This document shows positions 24,036-36,578 of a stretch of 64,000 nucleotides of DNA, piece by piece; position 1 is the first letter of the stretch, and the number at the start of each line of letters is the position of its first letter. Source of the stretch: Seminavis robusta (taxonomy: Eukaryota; Bacillariophyta; Bacillariophyceae; Naviculales; Naviculaceae); NCBI GenBank assembly GCA_903772945.1, contig CAICTM010000029.1, positions 1 through 64,000 on the forward strand. The letters run 5' to 3'. Under the pieces are notes generated by a model that was not told the DNA's origin, did not search any database, and worked only from the letters and a program-made list of their open reading frames with translations. Position numbers and translations under genes: made by a program.

Positions 24036-25820
24036 CTAGCCCTCTGAAAGAGCATCGTCGGTACCGGTACCGGCAGCTTCTAATCGCTTGGATGCCGGAT
24101 CGTTTTCAGACGACTTTTTGTCTTCAAAAACGGCAAACAGATCTTGCTCTGCTTCTGACTTCTTTGGGACTTCTTGTTCCACGTTGGTAGCAAGCAGATT
24201 GTCGTCAATCGGCTTTTTGTCAGTCGCGCTATCACGGGTAGACTCCAACAAGGGATCAAACACCGGTGCTTTTGTTGTCACATCAATGAGCGTTCCTTCT
24301 GGTACTCCCCCACCGCCATCGTCCACGGTCGAGCTTCCCTCAAAAGCTATCAGGGCCGTTTCTTGGGCCTCTTCGTTTTCGGCTTCGTCGTCCTCCTCCT
24401 CTTCGTCATCGTCTTCATCTGTCTCTTCTTCCTCATCCTGTGCTTCATTCTCTTTCAAGAAGTTTACTTCCAGTTGAAGCTGTTCACAACGTCCCTTGTA
24501 TTTTTGGAGCTCAAATTCTTTTTGCTCCAACTTGCGTTCCAGTTCAGCAATGTAGTTTATCATTTTCCGTCTCTCGTCGCCTGGATCTGCCATGGAGGCC
24601 CGTTTTTGCATGATCAGATGGGTGATATTGGACACTGCTTTTCCCACCCCATTCAACAACCCCCCGCGTTCATCACCAGCCTCAATGTCCATGGAACACA
24701 TGCGTGTCTCACTCATGGTGTCCACAAAGAATCGACTACTGTCATCCATGTTGTTGTTGCGAATACTATCGCTTCCAAATCCATGTATTCTGCCGTGCAG
24801 ATCTTGTCGATTGTTGCGAGATGGTTCGTCTGGGTATTCTCGTCGAGGAGAATCAGATGGGTAGAAGGATTCAAGTCTATATTCTCCTTCTTGCGAACGC
24901 AAATCATCGTCTTCTTCTTCAGCATCATAATAGTTGTTTTGAGAACGACCCAGTTCCTCTTGACGTGGCCTATCTCGATAGCCGCCATCATCGTCATCAT
25001 GGTTTCGACTATCATTGTCGTCATCGTCATCATCATCAGTTTCATTGCCCGCAAACAATAGGGATTGTCGCTCCTTGGGCAGTTCACTGTCATTTTGCTT
25101 TGCTCCAAAGAATCGAGTCAGACTGGCTCCCAGTGTATTGATTCTACCAGAGTTCTGATTATTGTTGTTGTTTGTATTGTCTGTATTGTTGTTGCCCGAG
25201 ACAATCAGCGACAACATTTCGTCATTGTCATCCTCGTCTCCCTCATCGTACTTGGAATTGTTGGCTTGAGCGAAATCTACAAATTCATCGTCTCGCTCGT
25301 CTTCATCATCGTCATTATCCGATTCCCACTCTTCCTGATCGTCATCGTCTTCGGACGCTGCGCCCTGAAAGTCTTCTTCATCGTCGCCATCTTCTTCATC
25401 GTCTTCTTCCTCCTCTGAAAAACTTTCCTCTTCGCCATCCTCCTCTGTCACAAAGCCATCCTCCACCTCCTCCTCCTCGGCGCTACCACTACTTTCTTCG
25501 TGTGTTGGTGCGTCCCCACGTTCATCATCCAACAAATCTGCCGCTCCATTTTCGATTCCAGGCTCTGGTTTCTTGGGTCCTCGACGAAAAATTCGCGAAA
25601 ACAGGCCCCGTTGACGTTCGTCTCCATCTTGGCCTTTGCCATCAGGATCGTTGGACTCAGGCTTTTCCGATGCTGATTCTATCGAGGGGTCACTCTCATT
25701 AGTGGGACCAGTGGTGTCTGTTTTTGCTAGGTCCTCGACAGCGTGAGAATCCTTTTCCAAAGAAGCTTCTTGGGCGAAAAAGTCCGTATCGGATGGGGTG
25801 GTTTCGACGGCAGCGGTCAT
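24036..25820 (-). CDS. Highly acidic low-complexity protein with a central coiled coil, function unknown
   Basis: Intronless frame of 594 residues, not recognised as any named family. It is made largely of Asp/Glu runs with Asn runs (about residues 210-225). There is a basic patch RGLFSRIFRRGPKKPEP near residue 75 and a more ordered block at about 385-460. That block contains ERGGLLNGVGKAVSNITHLI followed by a heptad-like coiled coil (IAELERKLEQKEFELQKYKG). The strongly biased composition also opens long complementary frames on the other strand, which are shadows. It ends convergently, 152 bp from the glucosidase stop. A nuclear or scaffold role is possible but nothing in the sequence proves it. 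Confidence 0.65.
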   Translation of the reverse strand: MTAAVETTPSDTDFFAQEASLEKDSHAVEDLAKTDTTGPTNESDPSIESASEKPESNDPDGKGQDGDERQRGLFSRIFRRGPKKPEPGIENGAADLLDDERGDAPTHEESSGSAEEEEVEDGFVTEEDGEEESFSEEEEDDEEDGDDEEDFQGAASEDDDDQEEWESDNDDDEDERDDEFVDFAQANNSKYDEGDEDDNDEMLSLIVSGNNNTDNTNNNNNQNSGRINTLGASLTRFFGAKQNDSELPKERQSLLFAGNETDDDDDDDNDSRNHDDDDGGYRDRPRQEELGRSQNNYYDAEEEDDDLRSQEGEYRLESFYPSDSPRREYPDEPSRNNRQDLHGRIHGFGSDSIRNNNMDDSSRFFVDTMSETRMCSMDIEAGDERGGLLNGVGKAVSNITHLIMQKRASMADPGDERRKMINYIAELERKLEQKEFELQKYKGRCEQLQLEVNFLKENEAQDEEEETDEDDDEEEEDDEAENEEAQETALIAFEGSSTVDDGGGGVPEGTLIDVTTKAPVFDPLLESTRDSATDKKPIDDNLLATNVEQEVPKKSEAEQDLFAVFEDKKSSENDPASKRLEAAGTGTDDALSEG

Positions 25821-27480
25821 CGTCCTGATAAACGAAACTTAGTCTCTTTCTCTCTTTTCTTCGTCTCTGTCTCTGTCTCTGTCTTCAGTTAAGCTTTGCG
25901 AACGCAGAGCTAAAAAGACGAAAGAGTGTGCCGGTAGGCCAGCGATGGAGCTAGCTAGCTAGCTAGCTAGCTAGGAAGCGCAACTTTTGTTTATTGTTGT
26001 TCTGGAGTGGAGTGAGAAAAGTGTGGGGAATGTGGCCTCTTAAGTACATTGAGCAAACAACGTCACACAATGACCCTCAAAAGATACTCCTCATCCCTAA
26101 ATAGATACCGCATGAATAACTTTAAGGTTTTGTACCGAAGCTTGTAAGGCTGTGAGCACATCAAAGCTATCCCTTTTGAATTTGATAAAGGATCTCTCCA
26201 GCCAGCTGGCCAGGTGTGCTCCAGATGGCATCGTGGTGTAAAAGACAACCAAAAGACACCGTACTAGTAGACTACATACATCGGTCTCTCGATGTTCTCC
26301 AGTGACAAGAAAATAGTCCGTGTCCTACCGGTACTGGTTTCCTTGTTCGTGGCATGGAGAGAACGAGAGAACACATTCTTTGTGCTTGTGAAAATACCTG
26401 TCCACTCCAAACTCAGTAATAAGACATCTCTAACTGGGAGTCAGGACTCCAGCTTTGTTACCCAACTGCTCCATTTTGCTAACCATTTTATTTCTAAGAA
26501 AACAAGCCAATTTCAGTATAGATGACCTTCTTAATTAAAAGGCTTCTAGATCAGACAGGTTAGTGTTTGGATACACCCGGTGCACCTGGGCATTTGGGTC
26601 CAACTTGCTCAGGACTCGTTTTTGGTTTGGATCAAGTAATAATGGTGATGACTGTTTCTGCATGATGGCAGAAAATTTTGCAGATTTAGGCACATGTTAG
26701 GAGAATTTTCATAGTGTCAGACTAGTAGTATTTCTTGTGCTTTGAGCTTTGAGGTGTCAATACTGGGAGGTTTTCTTTTACAAGTCTGTGATACTAATTC
26801 AGTATAAAAAGATTCTTATCTGTTTCTTTAGAAAATCTGAGTACCCGCTTTGTTATTGGAAGCTTCTTACCTTGAGGTTTGGAGTGTATCCTGTAAGCTA
26901 CCGTACCGGTACATTGTAGTATGATAGTACTCGAGTAGCTCTTAGTTATAGTGCCCTAACGTCACAAGACGGTCATAAAGAAAACGCAGCCGGTTTAGAC
27001 GGAAACTAAATGATTTTTTCAATTAAATTCAAGATGTTTTGGGAAAATGGAAAGGATATTGACCAATCCAAATGCAGCACCGGCAGTCAAAGCCTTCTGC
27101 TGGAACGCTGGAAGACCAAAAGATAGAAGACCCTTCGATCACTCATTCTCGATCCTTCAACAGAGCCATCACCGCTCAACACACACAAACACAATAACAA
27201 CCGCAAACAATTAATTGAAAGAGGAAGTAGTGTGGCTTCTTTACGACTTCCTGCTGCTTGCACGGGGAAGCCAGCTACCGGTAGCTAGCAAGCATAGGTT
27301 TGGCTGAGAAGCAGCTATATCTTAAAACGGCGCCCTTGTACATAGTATCGCGCCGTGCCAATCGAGAACCCCCATCAATCCCACTGTGGATCCATCAGTC
27401 AGTTCAGTTGTGCACTATAGCTAGCTAGCAGCGAAGCCCGAGAAGTCATCGCCCATTTTGCATCATCAAACTAGCTTATT
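25821..27480. other. Divergent intergenic region
   Basis: This 1.66-kb stretch lies between the acidic protein (-) and the Pumilio gene (+). It holds a perfect (GCTA)n run at about 25949-25973, CT-rich sequence just upstream of the minus-strand start (25830-25890) and several ACCGGTA palindromes (about 26905, 27275). No gene recognised. Confidence 0.4.
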
Positions 27481-30400
27481 ATGAGGAGTCCATGGGGTGA
27501 ATCAAACTACAGGAACGAGAACGATGATCGTACCAATGGATTCGATCGAGGAGGTGCCGGTGGAATGAGCCATGGGTTGTTGGGAAGTCTTATCGAGCGT
27601 TCGACGTCTGCCCCACCCATGTCCACGGATGGTGGCCTCAGTTTTGGAGATGGACCCAGTGGCGTAAGTTAATCTGATCAGACAGGACATGGCACTGAAC
27701 GTGGAATAATCTCACCTGATTTTTGCTCTATTTTGTTTTTGTCCACTCGGACAGTCCCTGTTTGGACGTGAAAGGGGCGAGCGAGAACAGACGACAATGG
27801 CTCCCTTGTATGAAAATAGAAGTCGCGATGACCGAAGTGCTGAGACCACATTCTTGGCGAGACCACAGGCAGGACGAGCAAGCGCTGGACCCTCTTATTC
27901 GAAACCAGATCCATCTTACTCCAAGCCAAATTTCACTAGCCTTTTACCGGACAACAGTTTGGGCCCCGAGTCGGGTGGAGCTGCTTCGTCAAAGGCATTG
28001 GACATGGACAAAGCACTCGATTTTAGTCGAGCTGGAGCAGAGCTGATTCGATCTCAGAGTGCAGCCCCCACATTTCACGGTAGCACGGGTAGGAGCCCGC
28101 TTTTCCCACCTCCTGGACTCGCTAACATCAAGGAGAGCCAACCCACTCCCTCGACTGTGGATTCGTATTCCAGTAGTCATAGCAACAGTACAAACCAGTA
28201 CGAGAGTGCTGTCGATCGGGCCGCTGATATTATGAGGTTGGGTCAGCAACGTCCTGCATCGACTGGAGTGATTGGAGCGGCAGGCAATTTGTACCAGTCT
28301 CCCAACGAACGTGACAGAAATGGGCTCCGTCCGCCCCAGACCACTCTGATGGATCTCATTCAGGAAGATGACGTGCCGGAATCAGCTCGTGGTGGAGTTG
28401 TGCAGCAACACAATTTTGATTACCACAACAACAGAGACCACAACAACCGCCACCAACAAATGCAGGCGGCCCCGGCTATGCAACGCCCCACGGGGGGAGA
28501 ACCACAGTATGTGTATGCTCAGCAGCAGCAGCAGCATCCTCCACCCCTGCAGCAACAGCATCTTCAGCCGCATCAGCTGCCACCGCATCAGCAGCACCAC
28601 ATGCAACCCCAGTACATGCCTCGCGGAGAAATTCATCATGAGCCTCGTTTGCAGCAGCAGCAACAGCCACCACCACAAATGAGGAATGCGAGAGACCCTT
28701 ACGAAATTCAGATCCCAATGGTAAGTCACTTCACAACTTTCGATGTGACGTTTGAGCGGTCATCATGGAAAGCTCTATGCTCACTAGCTAGTGTACGTGT
28801 AATATTGCCGCTCAGAATGATCCCATGAGGGCTGCCCAACCTCAGTATGTTACCTTGACGGAGCATGGTATGCCTGCGGAACCAAGGGCGCAGAACTCTA
28901 TCTATGCACCTGCGCCTGTCGCACACGGGCATCAAATGCATCGTGCTGCCCCGCAGCCAGAGCCACAGAGGCAAATCTATTACGAAGGTCAGCCGCAACA
29001 GGTTGTGCAGCAGACTCCTGTCATCACTCAGAGTGGTCAAACCGTGTACTTGAATGCACCCATGAATGCACCCCCGGCCCCTTACGGTTATGCCACCGTT
29101 CAGTACCATCCTCATCAGCAGCCGCAGATCATTCGCCAGACTGTGCCGGGACGTGGACATCCCCACGAGCAGTACGTTCAGGTGGTACCCATTCAAGGTG
29201 GACCTGCTCAGCTGGCAAGCATCGCTGGATCAGGCCAAACCTATGCCTACTGGCAGCCCGACGGCGGTGGTGGCCCAATTGCTGTTCCACAGGTAACTAT
29301 TATGAATGCGGCTGGTCCCGGTGGAGGTCCCATTGCAGTAGCGAGGATCGGGAACCCCAACATGGACTCGCCTCATTCCAACAATGGATATGGAGGCGGA
29401 CGAGGAAAGAAGGAGGGCCGAAAAGGAGGCAGGAATGGCGGCACCCCCTCGTCTCGTCGCGGCGGCGATTCCAAGCACTCGCCCCATTCCATGTCCAGCC
29501 CACTTTTGGAGGAGTTTCGAGCAACCAAGAGTCGCGATTGGACAATTCGCGACATCGAAGGTAAGATTGGGGCTTTGTTGGTTTGATGCTATCCTTGGTA
29601 CTCTCGTGTTTTCCAACAGTTACGACCTTGTGTTGCAGGCCACGTGGTTGAATTCTGTCAAGATCAGAATGGCTCGCGCTTTATCCAGCAGAGGCTTGAG
29701 ATTGGTGACGCAACAGAACAAAAACTTGTTATGAACGAGGTTCTTCCTGCCATTCATCGTCTCCGAAACGATGTATTTGGAAACTATGTGGTCCAAAAGC
29801 TGCTCGAGTTTGGAACCATGCCGATGAAATCGGATATCCGTGACAGCCTCCAGGGTGAAATGCTTCAGTTGTCCTTGCAGATGTATGGGTACGTTTCTGT
29901 TGTCATCTGCTCGACTTTGGTGGCTGGGTTTGAAACTTACCTGTTTGTGTCTACTTTCAGATGCCGAGTTGTACAAAAGGCTTTGGAGGCTCTAGACGAG
30001 GACGACCTTCCACGTTTGCTCAGGGAGTTCCATCACAATGTTCTTAGTTGTATTCATGACCAGAACGGAAACCATGTCATCCAGAAGTGCATCGAAGTCA
30101 TGAGCAACAAGGCCAAGAGGGCTCGCGAAATCGGCGAAGACGCCAAGGCTGATTTCTTGAGTGAACAGATTGACTTCGTTGTGGACGATGTGTTGGGAAA
30201 CACGGCATCGCTCTCCTGCCACCCTTATGGCTGTCGTGTTCTTCAGCGCATACTCGAGCACTGCGTCGAGTCGAAGAAGACTGCCGCCTTGGACGAAATC
30301 AGCAGGTGTCACAAGACACTTCTGGATGACCAGTACGGAAATTACGTCATTCAGCATGTGTTGCAGTTTGGGCGCCAGGAGGATAGGGAGTCGATTTTGC

Positions 30401-30917
30401 ACATTGTGGTCGAGAATGGTTTGCTAAGCCTTTCGAAGCAAAAGTTTGCCAGCAACGTTGTAGAAAAGTTGCTGAAGTATGGCACACCAGACCAGAGGAG
30501 GGCTGTTGTTCGAGAAATGTTGAAGGTACGTCTCGACATCCATATCTGCGTGCACCGAGTTGCTTGAAAGCCTTGCTAACCTTAATCATTCGTTCAGGTT
30601 GTCGATGACAAAACAGGCGCCGTCAAGCCTTCTGGTGCGGTTGGCGCAAGCGTGGTGCTGTTGATGGTCAGGGATGCGTATGCCAACTACGTTGTACAAA
30701 CAACGCTTGATGTTGTCCCGGAATGCGAGGAGAGAAAGTTGCTTTTGGAAGAATTGAATGCCCATGCGGCCGAATTGGTGAGTCACTGACGGTTGTTGGT
30801 GGAGAAGCCGACATCGACTTGGGAGTGGTTCGCCTCACTTCCTCTTTAATCGCTCTTTGCTCGCAGCGCAACTACACCTTTGCGAAACATATTATGACCA
30901 AACTTTCCAGTCCATGA
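27481..30917 (+). CDS. Pumilio/PUF-family RNA-binding protein with eight canonical repeats
   Basis: Seven exons, 27481-27663, 27755-28720, 28816-29560, 29639-29888, 29961-30525, 30598-30777 and 30867-30917, give 979 residues. The first 620 residues are low complexity (Gln/His/Pro-rich, poly-Gln near 340-400). The Pumilio homology domain runs from RDWTIRDIEGHVVEF (about 622) to the end. The eight RNA-contacting helices read SRFIQ, NYVVQ, CRVVQ, NHVIQ, CRVLQ, NYVIQ, SNVVE and NYVVQ, which is residue for residue the code of human Pumilio 1. This protein should therefore bind UGUAUAUA-type elements in 3' UTRs and repress those mRNAs in the cytoplasm. Introns are supported by repeat continuity (YG/CRVV, LK/VVDD). 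The start is the first ATG of the frame, before a disordered tail, and is less certain than the domain. Confidence 0.92.
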
Positions 30918-32107
30918 TTTTGATTGCTGCCTGAACGATTGAAGCACAAGATACTGATGTCATTCTCTGGCCAAACAAAAACACAAACAATACCAACATC
31001 AGAATCAACAAGCTGTCCATTCAATCCAACCAAAATTCATCCAATACTACACGTTTTGTGCCCTTGACTGAAACGACGAGCACTACGCTAACAAACAATC
31101 AGAAGAGAATGAAGTGTTGAGTCCGAAAATGAGTCCGATGGAGGATGCTTCAAAAGTATATATAGTGTGTAAAGACCACTTTCGCGTTAAATAATGTAAA
31201 AACTTATACTAAGACACAACGACAGAGATGTCTTAACCCACCCGGCCTTGGACTACGTTTTGATTTCGTTCTCACATTCCTTGCCCCTCTCCCTCCGCCG
31301 TCTTCTTTGCTTCCTTTATTAGTCGTTGCCTCTGGGGGTGTTCGAGTCTCCCCTCTTGTATAAGCCAGGGCTGGCTCCAAGGGCTTGTGTTGGCTTGGCA
31401 GAGTGGCACCGGCATAGCCGATTCTGGTGGGATGTTATCGCGACGAAATGAACCTGGCAGCGCCGTCATTGTGACAATTTCACGAGGGCAAATGTTGGTT
31501 CCAGCACGGGCGACTGCCACTCGGAAGACCCTGACGCTTCATCCTACAGTACCAGTACGGTACAGGAAACGAAAGACATCCTCACCTCTATGCATAGAAG
31601 AGGATGTCCAATACCTACCGTACCGTATGAGCTGTGGGCCTGAACGATCAGGCCGGTCCACCCACTGCACGTTAGATAGTTATACCATATCACTTCACTA
31701 TTGTTATCCTATAATACTACTGGTACATTTTGCAGAGTTCTGCTCTGCCTTTCTAAAGAACACCATTGTCCTCCTCTCTGGACGGGACGCAGGGAGACAA
31801 CACGCTGGACTGGGAATGAAAGAACTGAGATACTTCACCACCTCTGCACTACGGGCTATCCAAGTTAGAAGGGTGCTGCCACTTTCCAGGCGAGCTCAAC
31901 ACAAAGACGACGCTTCGCTCGATGAAAATATTATGAATTGTAATTAGAATCAAATGCTGCTCTGAGTTGAAAGAAACATACAATTGTTTGAAGGTCATAT
32001 GTGTGTGCGAACGGTCTTCAGTTTCGTAGCGTAGAACCTTCTTCATCATGGAGAGAGCACTTCGATGATATTCATTGTATTGGCCCAGAGTCAAGCGGGC
32101 ACGGCAT
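30918..32107. other. Convergent intergenic region
   Basis: This 1.2-kb stretch lies between the 3' ends of the Pumilio gene and FYVE-like protein 1. A 186-codon plus-strand frame (31387-31947) has no domain or biased codon pattern and overlaps CCGTACC palindromes; it is not called as a gene. An AT-rich patch with AAATAATGTAAA lies at about 31190. Confidence 0.4.
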
Positions 32108-34622
32108 TCACGGCCGGAAGATCTTGATGAACTCGCCTTGGTTGTTACAAACAGGACAAGCACTAAGATTTGCGCTGCATTCAAGACAGCATACCTGATG
32201 ACCACATGGTGTCATCACACAATCAATTGAGTTGTCGTAACAGATGATGCACTGTTTGAGAAAAGAGAAGGTAGATGAAATAAGTCAGAAAGTCGAAAGG
32301 AATAGCCAACAAAGCACAAGGAGTCGATGTTTGACTTACAGCTTCTCCGTTGCGGCTTGCGGTGTTGGACCGCTTGCTGGATTTGCTCTTGTCTATGCTC
32401 GCATCTTGAACAGATCCTTCGTCGAAGCTGCTCGATAGTGATCCATCATCGGCACCAGAAAAACTCTCATCGTCCCACCTGGCGGCCATCGGACAATCGT
32501 CCCTTTCTGTGGGACTGAGAGGCGGAAGCGCCTGGAGGGCGGCCTCAAGAGCCCGCAGAGAACTCTTTAGATCCTTCGACTCATACACAGAAACATCTCT
32601 TTCGATAACCAAGTATCTCAAGATGTCAATCTTCAGTCCGCTCATGGCAATGGTCAACACTGACCGACCCTTGGACGTCAAGATAGGAACATCCGTACCC
32701 GTCATACCCCGCTTTGCCCTCTTGCCACTTCCGGTCCTGATTAGTTTGATGGGGCAGAAGTGATCATCCATCAACCAACGCACAACGTTCGCGTCCCCTC
32801 CTTCCACCGCACAATGGATCGGATACATGATTTCATCCTTCTTTGAAAACACAGGGAAGGGTGTACGAAGATTGATGTTTCCTGTCCCGTAAAGGGCAAC
32901 AGCGTCTTCGTAGTTGCCAGTTAACAAAGCCTTCTTAAAAGACCTGCTTAGAGCATCACAGCTCTTGCAGATTTTCACTGTTGACTCTTTCTTCAGGTTG
33001 TAGGTATCTGGAATCATTCGTGCTGGCCAGCTTGTGGAGCAGTTGTTGCACACACAGACTCCGCAGTTGCGGCAGTGACCGGCGCGACGAAAGACGGCAA
33101 ACTTTCCCTTGCAGAGGAAGCAAATGGGGTTGTCGGTGAACGGCAACATCTTCGGAGGGGCGTTGGCGATGGCAGACTCTCTGGCCTCTCGCTCGGACGC
33201 AAAAGAAAATGCCTTCAGGTACTTTGAAGCTGTCGTTGGATTCTTGGCGACGCCTTTTTGGTTTGTGTTTATGGTTGTTATCCATAGGTTTGTGGCGGTA
33301 TTGTGGTAGACTGTGGCAGTAAGAAGGATGCGCGGATGAATGCACTCACCGCGATCAAGATACGGTATACTCGAGCCACCTGTCGAAGTTGCAGCACGGT
33401 CAACCTGGTTTCCAAATAGCTTCTCCATCAATGCGGATCTCTTGGTCTTCTGACTATGACTATGACCAATTGTGGGGGAGAGGGGCTGGCTGGCAGCGTT
33501 GCCAAACGTAATGTCCCTCCCCAAATTGGGATCTGCAGTGTGCACGCTGTGGTCATCTCCTGGCCCTGGCCTTGTGGCGCATGTGGGGGAGTGCCGTGGT
33601 GGCAAACCGGGACCCACGCTGCTTGCACTGTTTGCAGTCGTCCGCATTTGCATCTCTCGTCGAGTGCGCGATGTGCATGGTGGAGGGCCTCCTCTGCTTC
33701 GCGATCGCTGACTGATATTTCCGTCAGACTCTCGCCGAACGGCGGATAGCTGCGAGTTAGAGTCTTGACGGGCAGGCCTTGGACGGCTGGTCGATCGTGA
33801 TCTTGGTTGAACCGACGGAGTCTTGCTGTTTGATCTGGACCTTCGCTTCGTTGTTACAGCAGGAGTGCGGCTGTTTGATCGAGTACGACTAGTGGACCTT
33901 GTTCTTGAATTACCACGAGTGTTGCTTCTGGTCCGGCTTGTAGATCTCTCCCTGTTTCGGCTGGAAGATCGGCCTCTTGATTTCGGTGCCGGAGACGGCT
34001 GTCGCTGCTGACTGTGTGATCGTCTGCGCACAGGAGATGGTTGGCTATTCCGAGTACGGCTTGAAGAGCGACCCCGACCTGAGCTCTTTGATGTTTGATT
34101 GCCAGATGTCCCACTAGGAGGGAAAGGAGCCGTTTGAGACTTTCGCGTCGACCTCGATCGGCTACGTTGGCTGCGTTGGCTGTGAGTGTGTTGACTACGA
34201 TCATGTATAACATCCTGAGGGGCCGCCAAGATAACTTCTGTGGATCCTCCTCTCATACGAGCCGAATGACGGCCAGAGGAGGAAGACGAATCTGAAGAAA
34301 TCGGATTTGTGGCTGATGTATTAGACGAAGAATTTCTGCGTTTAACAGCAGGCGGGTGGGTCACAGAAGGTGGATGTGTAACCGTCGCTGGTGATTGCAA
34401 GCTTTTCGAATCTTGAGTGCCTCGTCTTGGAGGCGCTACAGGCATCCATGATGCATCAGAGTTTATTGGTTTCTTCATCCAAGCATCGGCATTGTGATTC
34501 GATGCGATGCCGCCCTTTTGGCGAACTGATTCTCCACGCTTGGCTTTAACAGACGCCGCCTCAAACTTGATGTTGCTATGATCAAAGGCTACCCAGGATT
34601 TGTCGTCGTCATAGAGGGGCAT
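32108..34622 (-). CDS. FYVE-like zinc finger / ankyrin / RING protein 1
   Basis: Two exons, 34622-32340 and 32251-32108, give 808 residues. The N-terminal half is Ser/Arg-rich (many RSRS, SRTR and RGRSSS blocks, about 130-330), like SR-type disordered tails. A FYVE-like double zinc finger lies at about 495-560 (CFLCKGKFAVF, GHCRNCGVCVCNNC, CKSC). It is followed by ankyrin-like helices (YPIHCAVEGGDANVVRWLMD, LTIAMSGLKIDILRYLV). The short last exon encodes a complete RING-HC finger, CIICYDNSIDCVMTPCGHQV...CPVC, found only after removing the GTAAGT intron. A RING suggests ubiquitin ligase activity, and the FYVE-like finger suggests recruitment to endosomal membrane. However, the canonical RHHCR pocket is only GHCR, so phosphoinositide binding is unproven. 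Two close relatives with the same order lie at 51-58 kb. Confidence 0.87.
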
Positions 34623-36578
34623 CTTGAGAGTGCCTGAAGCGGCCTCAGGGATGATGAATGCTTACGATAGTGGCAAGTGAAGTTGGCTCAGGGACAAGCA
34701 ATGAGAGTGTAGAGCCGCTTTCACTTCAAAGCCGGGGCAACGGAGAAAAAATGATGTGGATCGGCGACTTTTCTGCACGCAGGGGGGGCTTGCATTAGCG
34801 ATAAATTTGCGGTAAGCACTATTATGCTCGATGAAGCGCCTCTCTAAATTCTAGAACATTTCTAACTGGCAAGCATGTTCCTCTACGGTAACTAGAGCTA
34901 AGAAAAGGCGACCAACCCCCTCACTTTTTGCCGCAACTGCTGGACAGAACGGACGAAGCGAGCTCAGGCTGTGCAAATTCACATTTGTTGCCGGGAAGGA
35001 GAAGAGTTCCGAGTGAACCGGATGAATATCTCTATGCATATCATACCTGCCTCGGCTCCTCCTGCCTGGCAGTACTACCAGTGCCGTATCCGGGCTTCCG
35101 GTACGAGGCTTGGCTTGGCGGTGAGCAAGCTGTTGTTTGCAATTGCCCAACCTATCCAGATGACTCTTAGCGAACGCGAAGCCAAGCAAAAGCTTTTGTG
35201 AGGGTTGGGTGTTGCAATACTATTATGTATGTATCAAATAGTTCGTTTTATGATGTACAATGCAATTTCCAGTTGAGATAGCTACCAGTAGCCGTCGCGG
35301 AGCCTCGAAAAAAGGACACCATTGTCCTCTTCCTTTGGTGGCTGCTCAGAGCAATGAGTCGTTGGCTCCTAGCTAGCTACTAGTACATGATGTATCTGCA
35401 CAATGGTGGCTGCACCAGACCGAACCGTTGTCGACAAGGCAAATTTGCAATGTATCTATCATCATCTGTTTCCCTCGCGTCTCAGTTTTGAATGCGCCCT
35501 TGCACGACTCTGGTGATGTAGGCAGCCTACTAGTACGCAGCCTGTATAGTTGCAGCCTATGCCCCAACTCCGAGGACATTCTTTGAGACTCAATCTTTCA
35601 TGAGTCTGGGAGAACTATGCATAGCTCCCCTCTACCGGTACCAGACCCACCCGTACCTGCCGGTCCCTCCGCGCAAATGAAAGACATGGGAGAAGCAAGC
35701 TTCCCTGCAAATAGATAGATGTGGCAGCTATGTCCCTCCATAATGCCAGCGAGGTGTTTTCGGCTCCTTTGAGCTGCAAAAAATGCGGAGGAACCACCTA
35801 ACCGAGGTTCATACTTGATAACCTTGTTTGAAGCCCCGCGTCTTCAGAGACAGGCGAAGATAGTGGTAGCCAATGTATGTTCGTCTTTGACCATCACCGA
35901 TGCAAGCGCAGTCAGTGCTGTTGAACCAGCAAAATGAGTCAAATGAGTCGAGTCGACCCGTACAAGTATCGGATAGCCAGTGCAGCATAGCAGCTACCAT
36001 AGCTAGCTAGTTTCGGGACGTAGCTGGAGTCACGGTTCCTTGTGTCCCTTCTTCGCGTCGAAGCTGACAACCCTCTTCAGTTTTCCAAAGGATGAAGGAC
36101 CATGGCAGCAAAACAGCGCGGTTATCATACCCAGCCAGGTACCGGTAGAGGATAATTGAAGGATTCAAGTAGCAAAATTATCCTATCATCACCGTACCAA
36201 ACCCCGGTTTGGTAGTGATGATCCCGTCAGATAGATGTTCATGACCTGACCGGGTGTATCTTATGCAAATATCTATCTATCAATGGATTCGTCCATCTGT
36301 GACATGAGCTCGATATGACGAGAGGAACGGCTTCTCCACTGCCCCATTAACCACCGCCATGAAGCTTTGGACGGCATAATGTGGATTCTATTTTGCTCTC
36401 CCAATCAATCAACCAACCAACAAGCCCTTGGACGCTCCCGTGCCATCTATTGGAAGCTGCGACAGAGCTGTTCATCAAGCTCTACACCTACCGTGCCTGT
36501 GATCTCGCCACAACAGTAGCAACCCCATCTATCTGCAAGGAAGAATGAGGGTGTTTTATGATATATTTGGCCGGAACA
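34623..36578. other. Intergenic, no gene recognised
   Basis: This 1.96-kb stretch follows the 5' end of FYVE-like protein 1 and precedes the 3' end of the minus-strand Tudor-like gene. It holds scattered CTAGCTAG (about 35371, 36001) and ACCGGTA strings. Short frames only; no RNA gene or element ends recognised. Confidence 0.4.

Noticed and set aside
24174-25702. Long plus-strand frames opposite the acidic protein
   Set aside because: They mirror the Asp/Glu codon runs of the minus-strand gene (GAC/GAA complement to TCG/TTC) and give hydrophobic or His-rich nonsense.
31387-31947. 186-codon plus-strand frame as a gene
   Set aside because: No recognisable motif, low-quality composition and an intergenic palindrome inside it.
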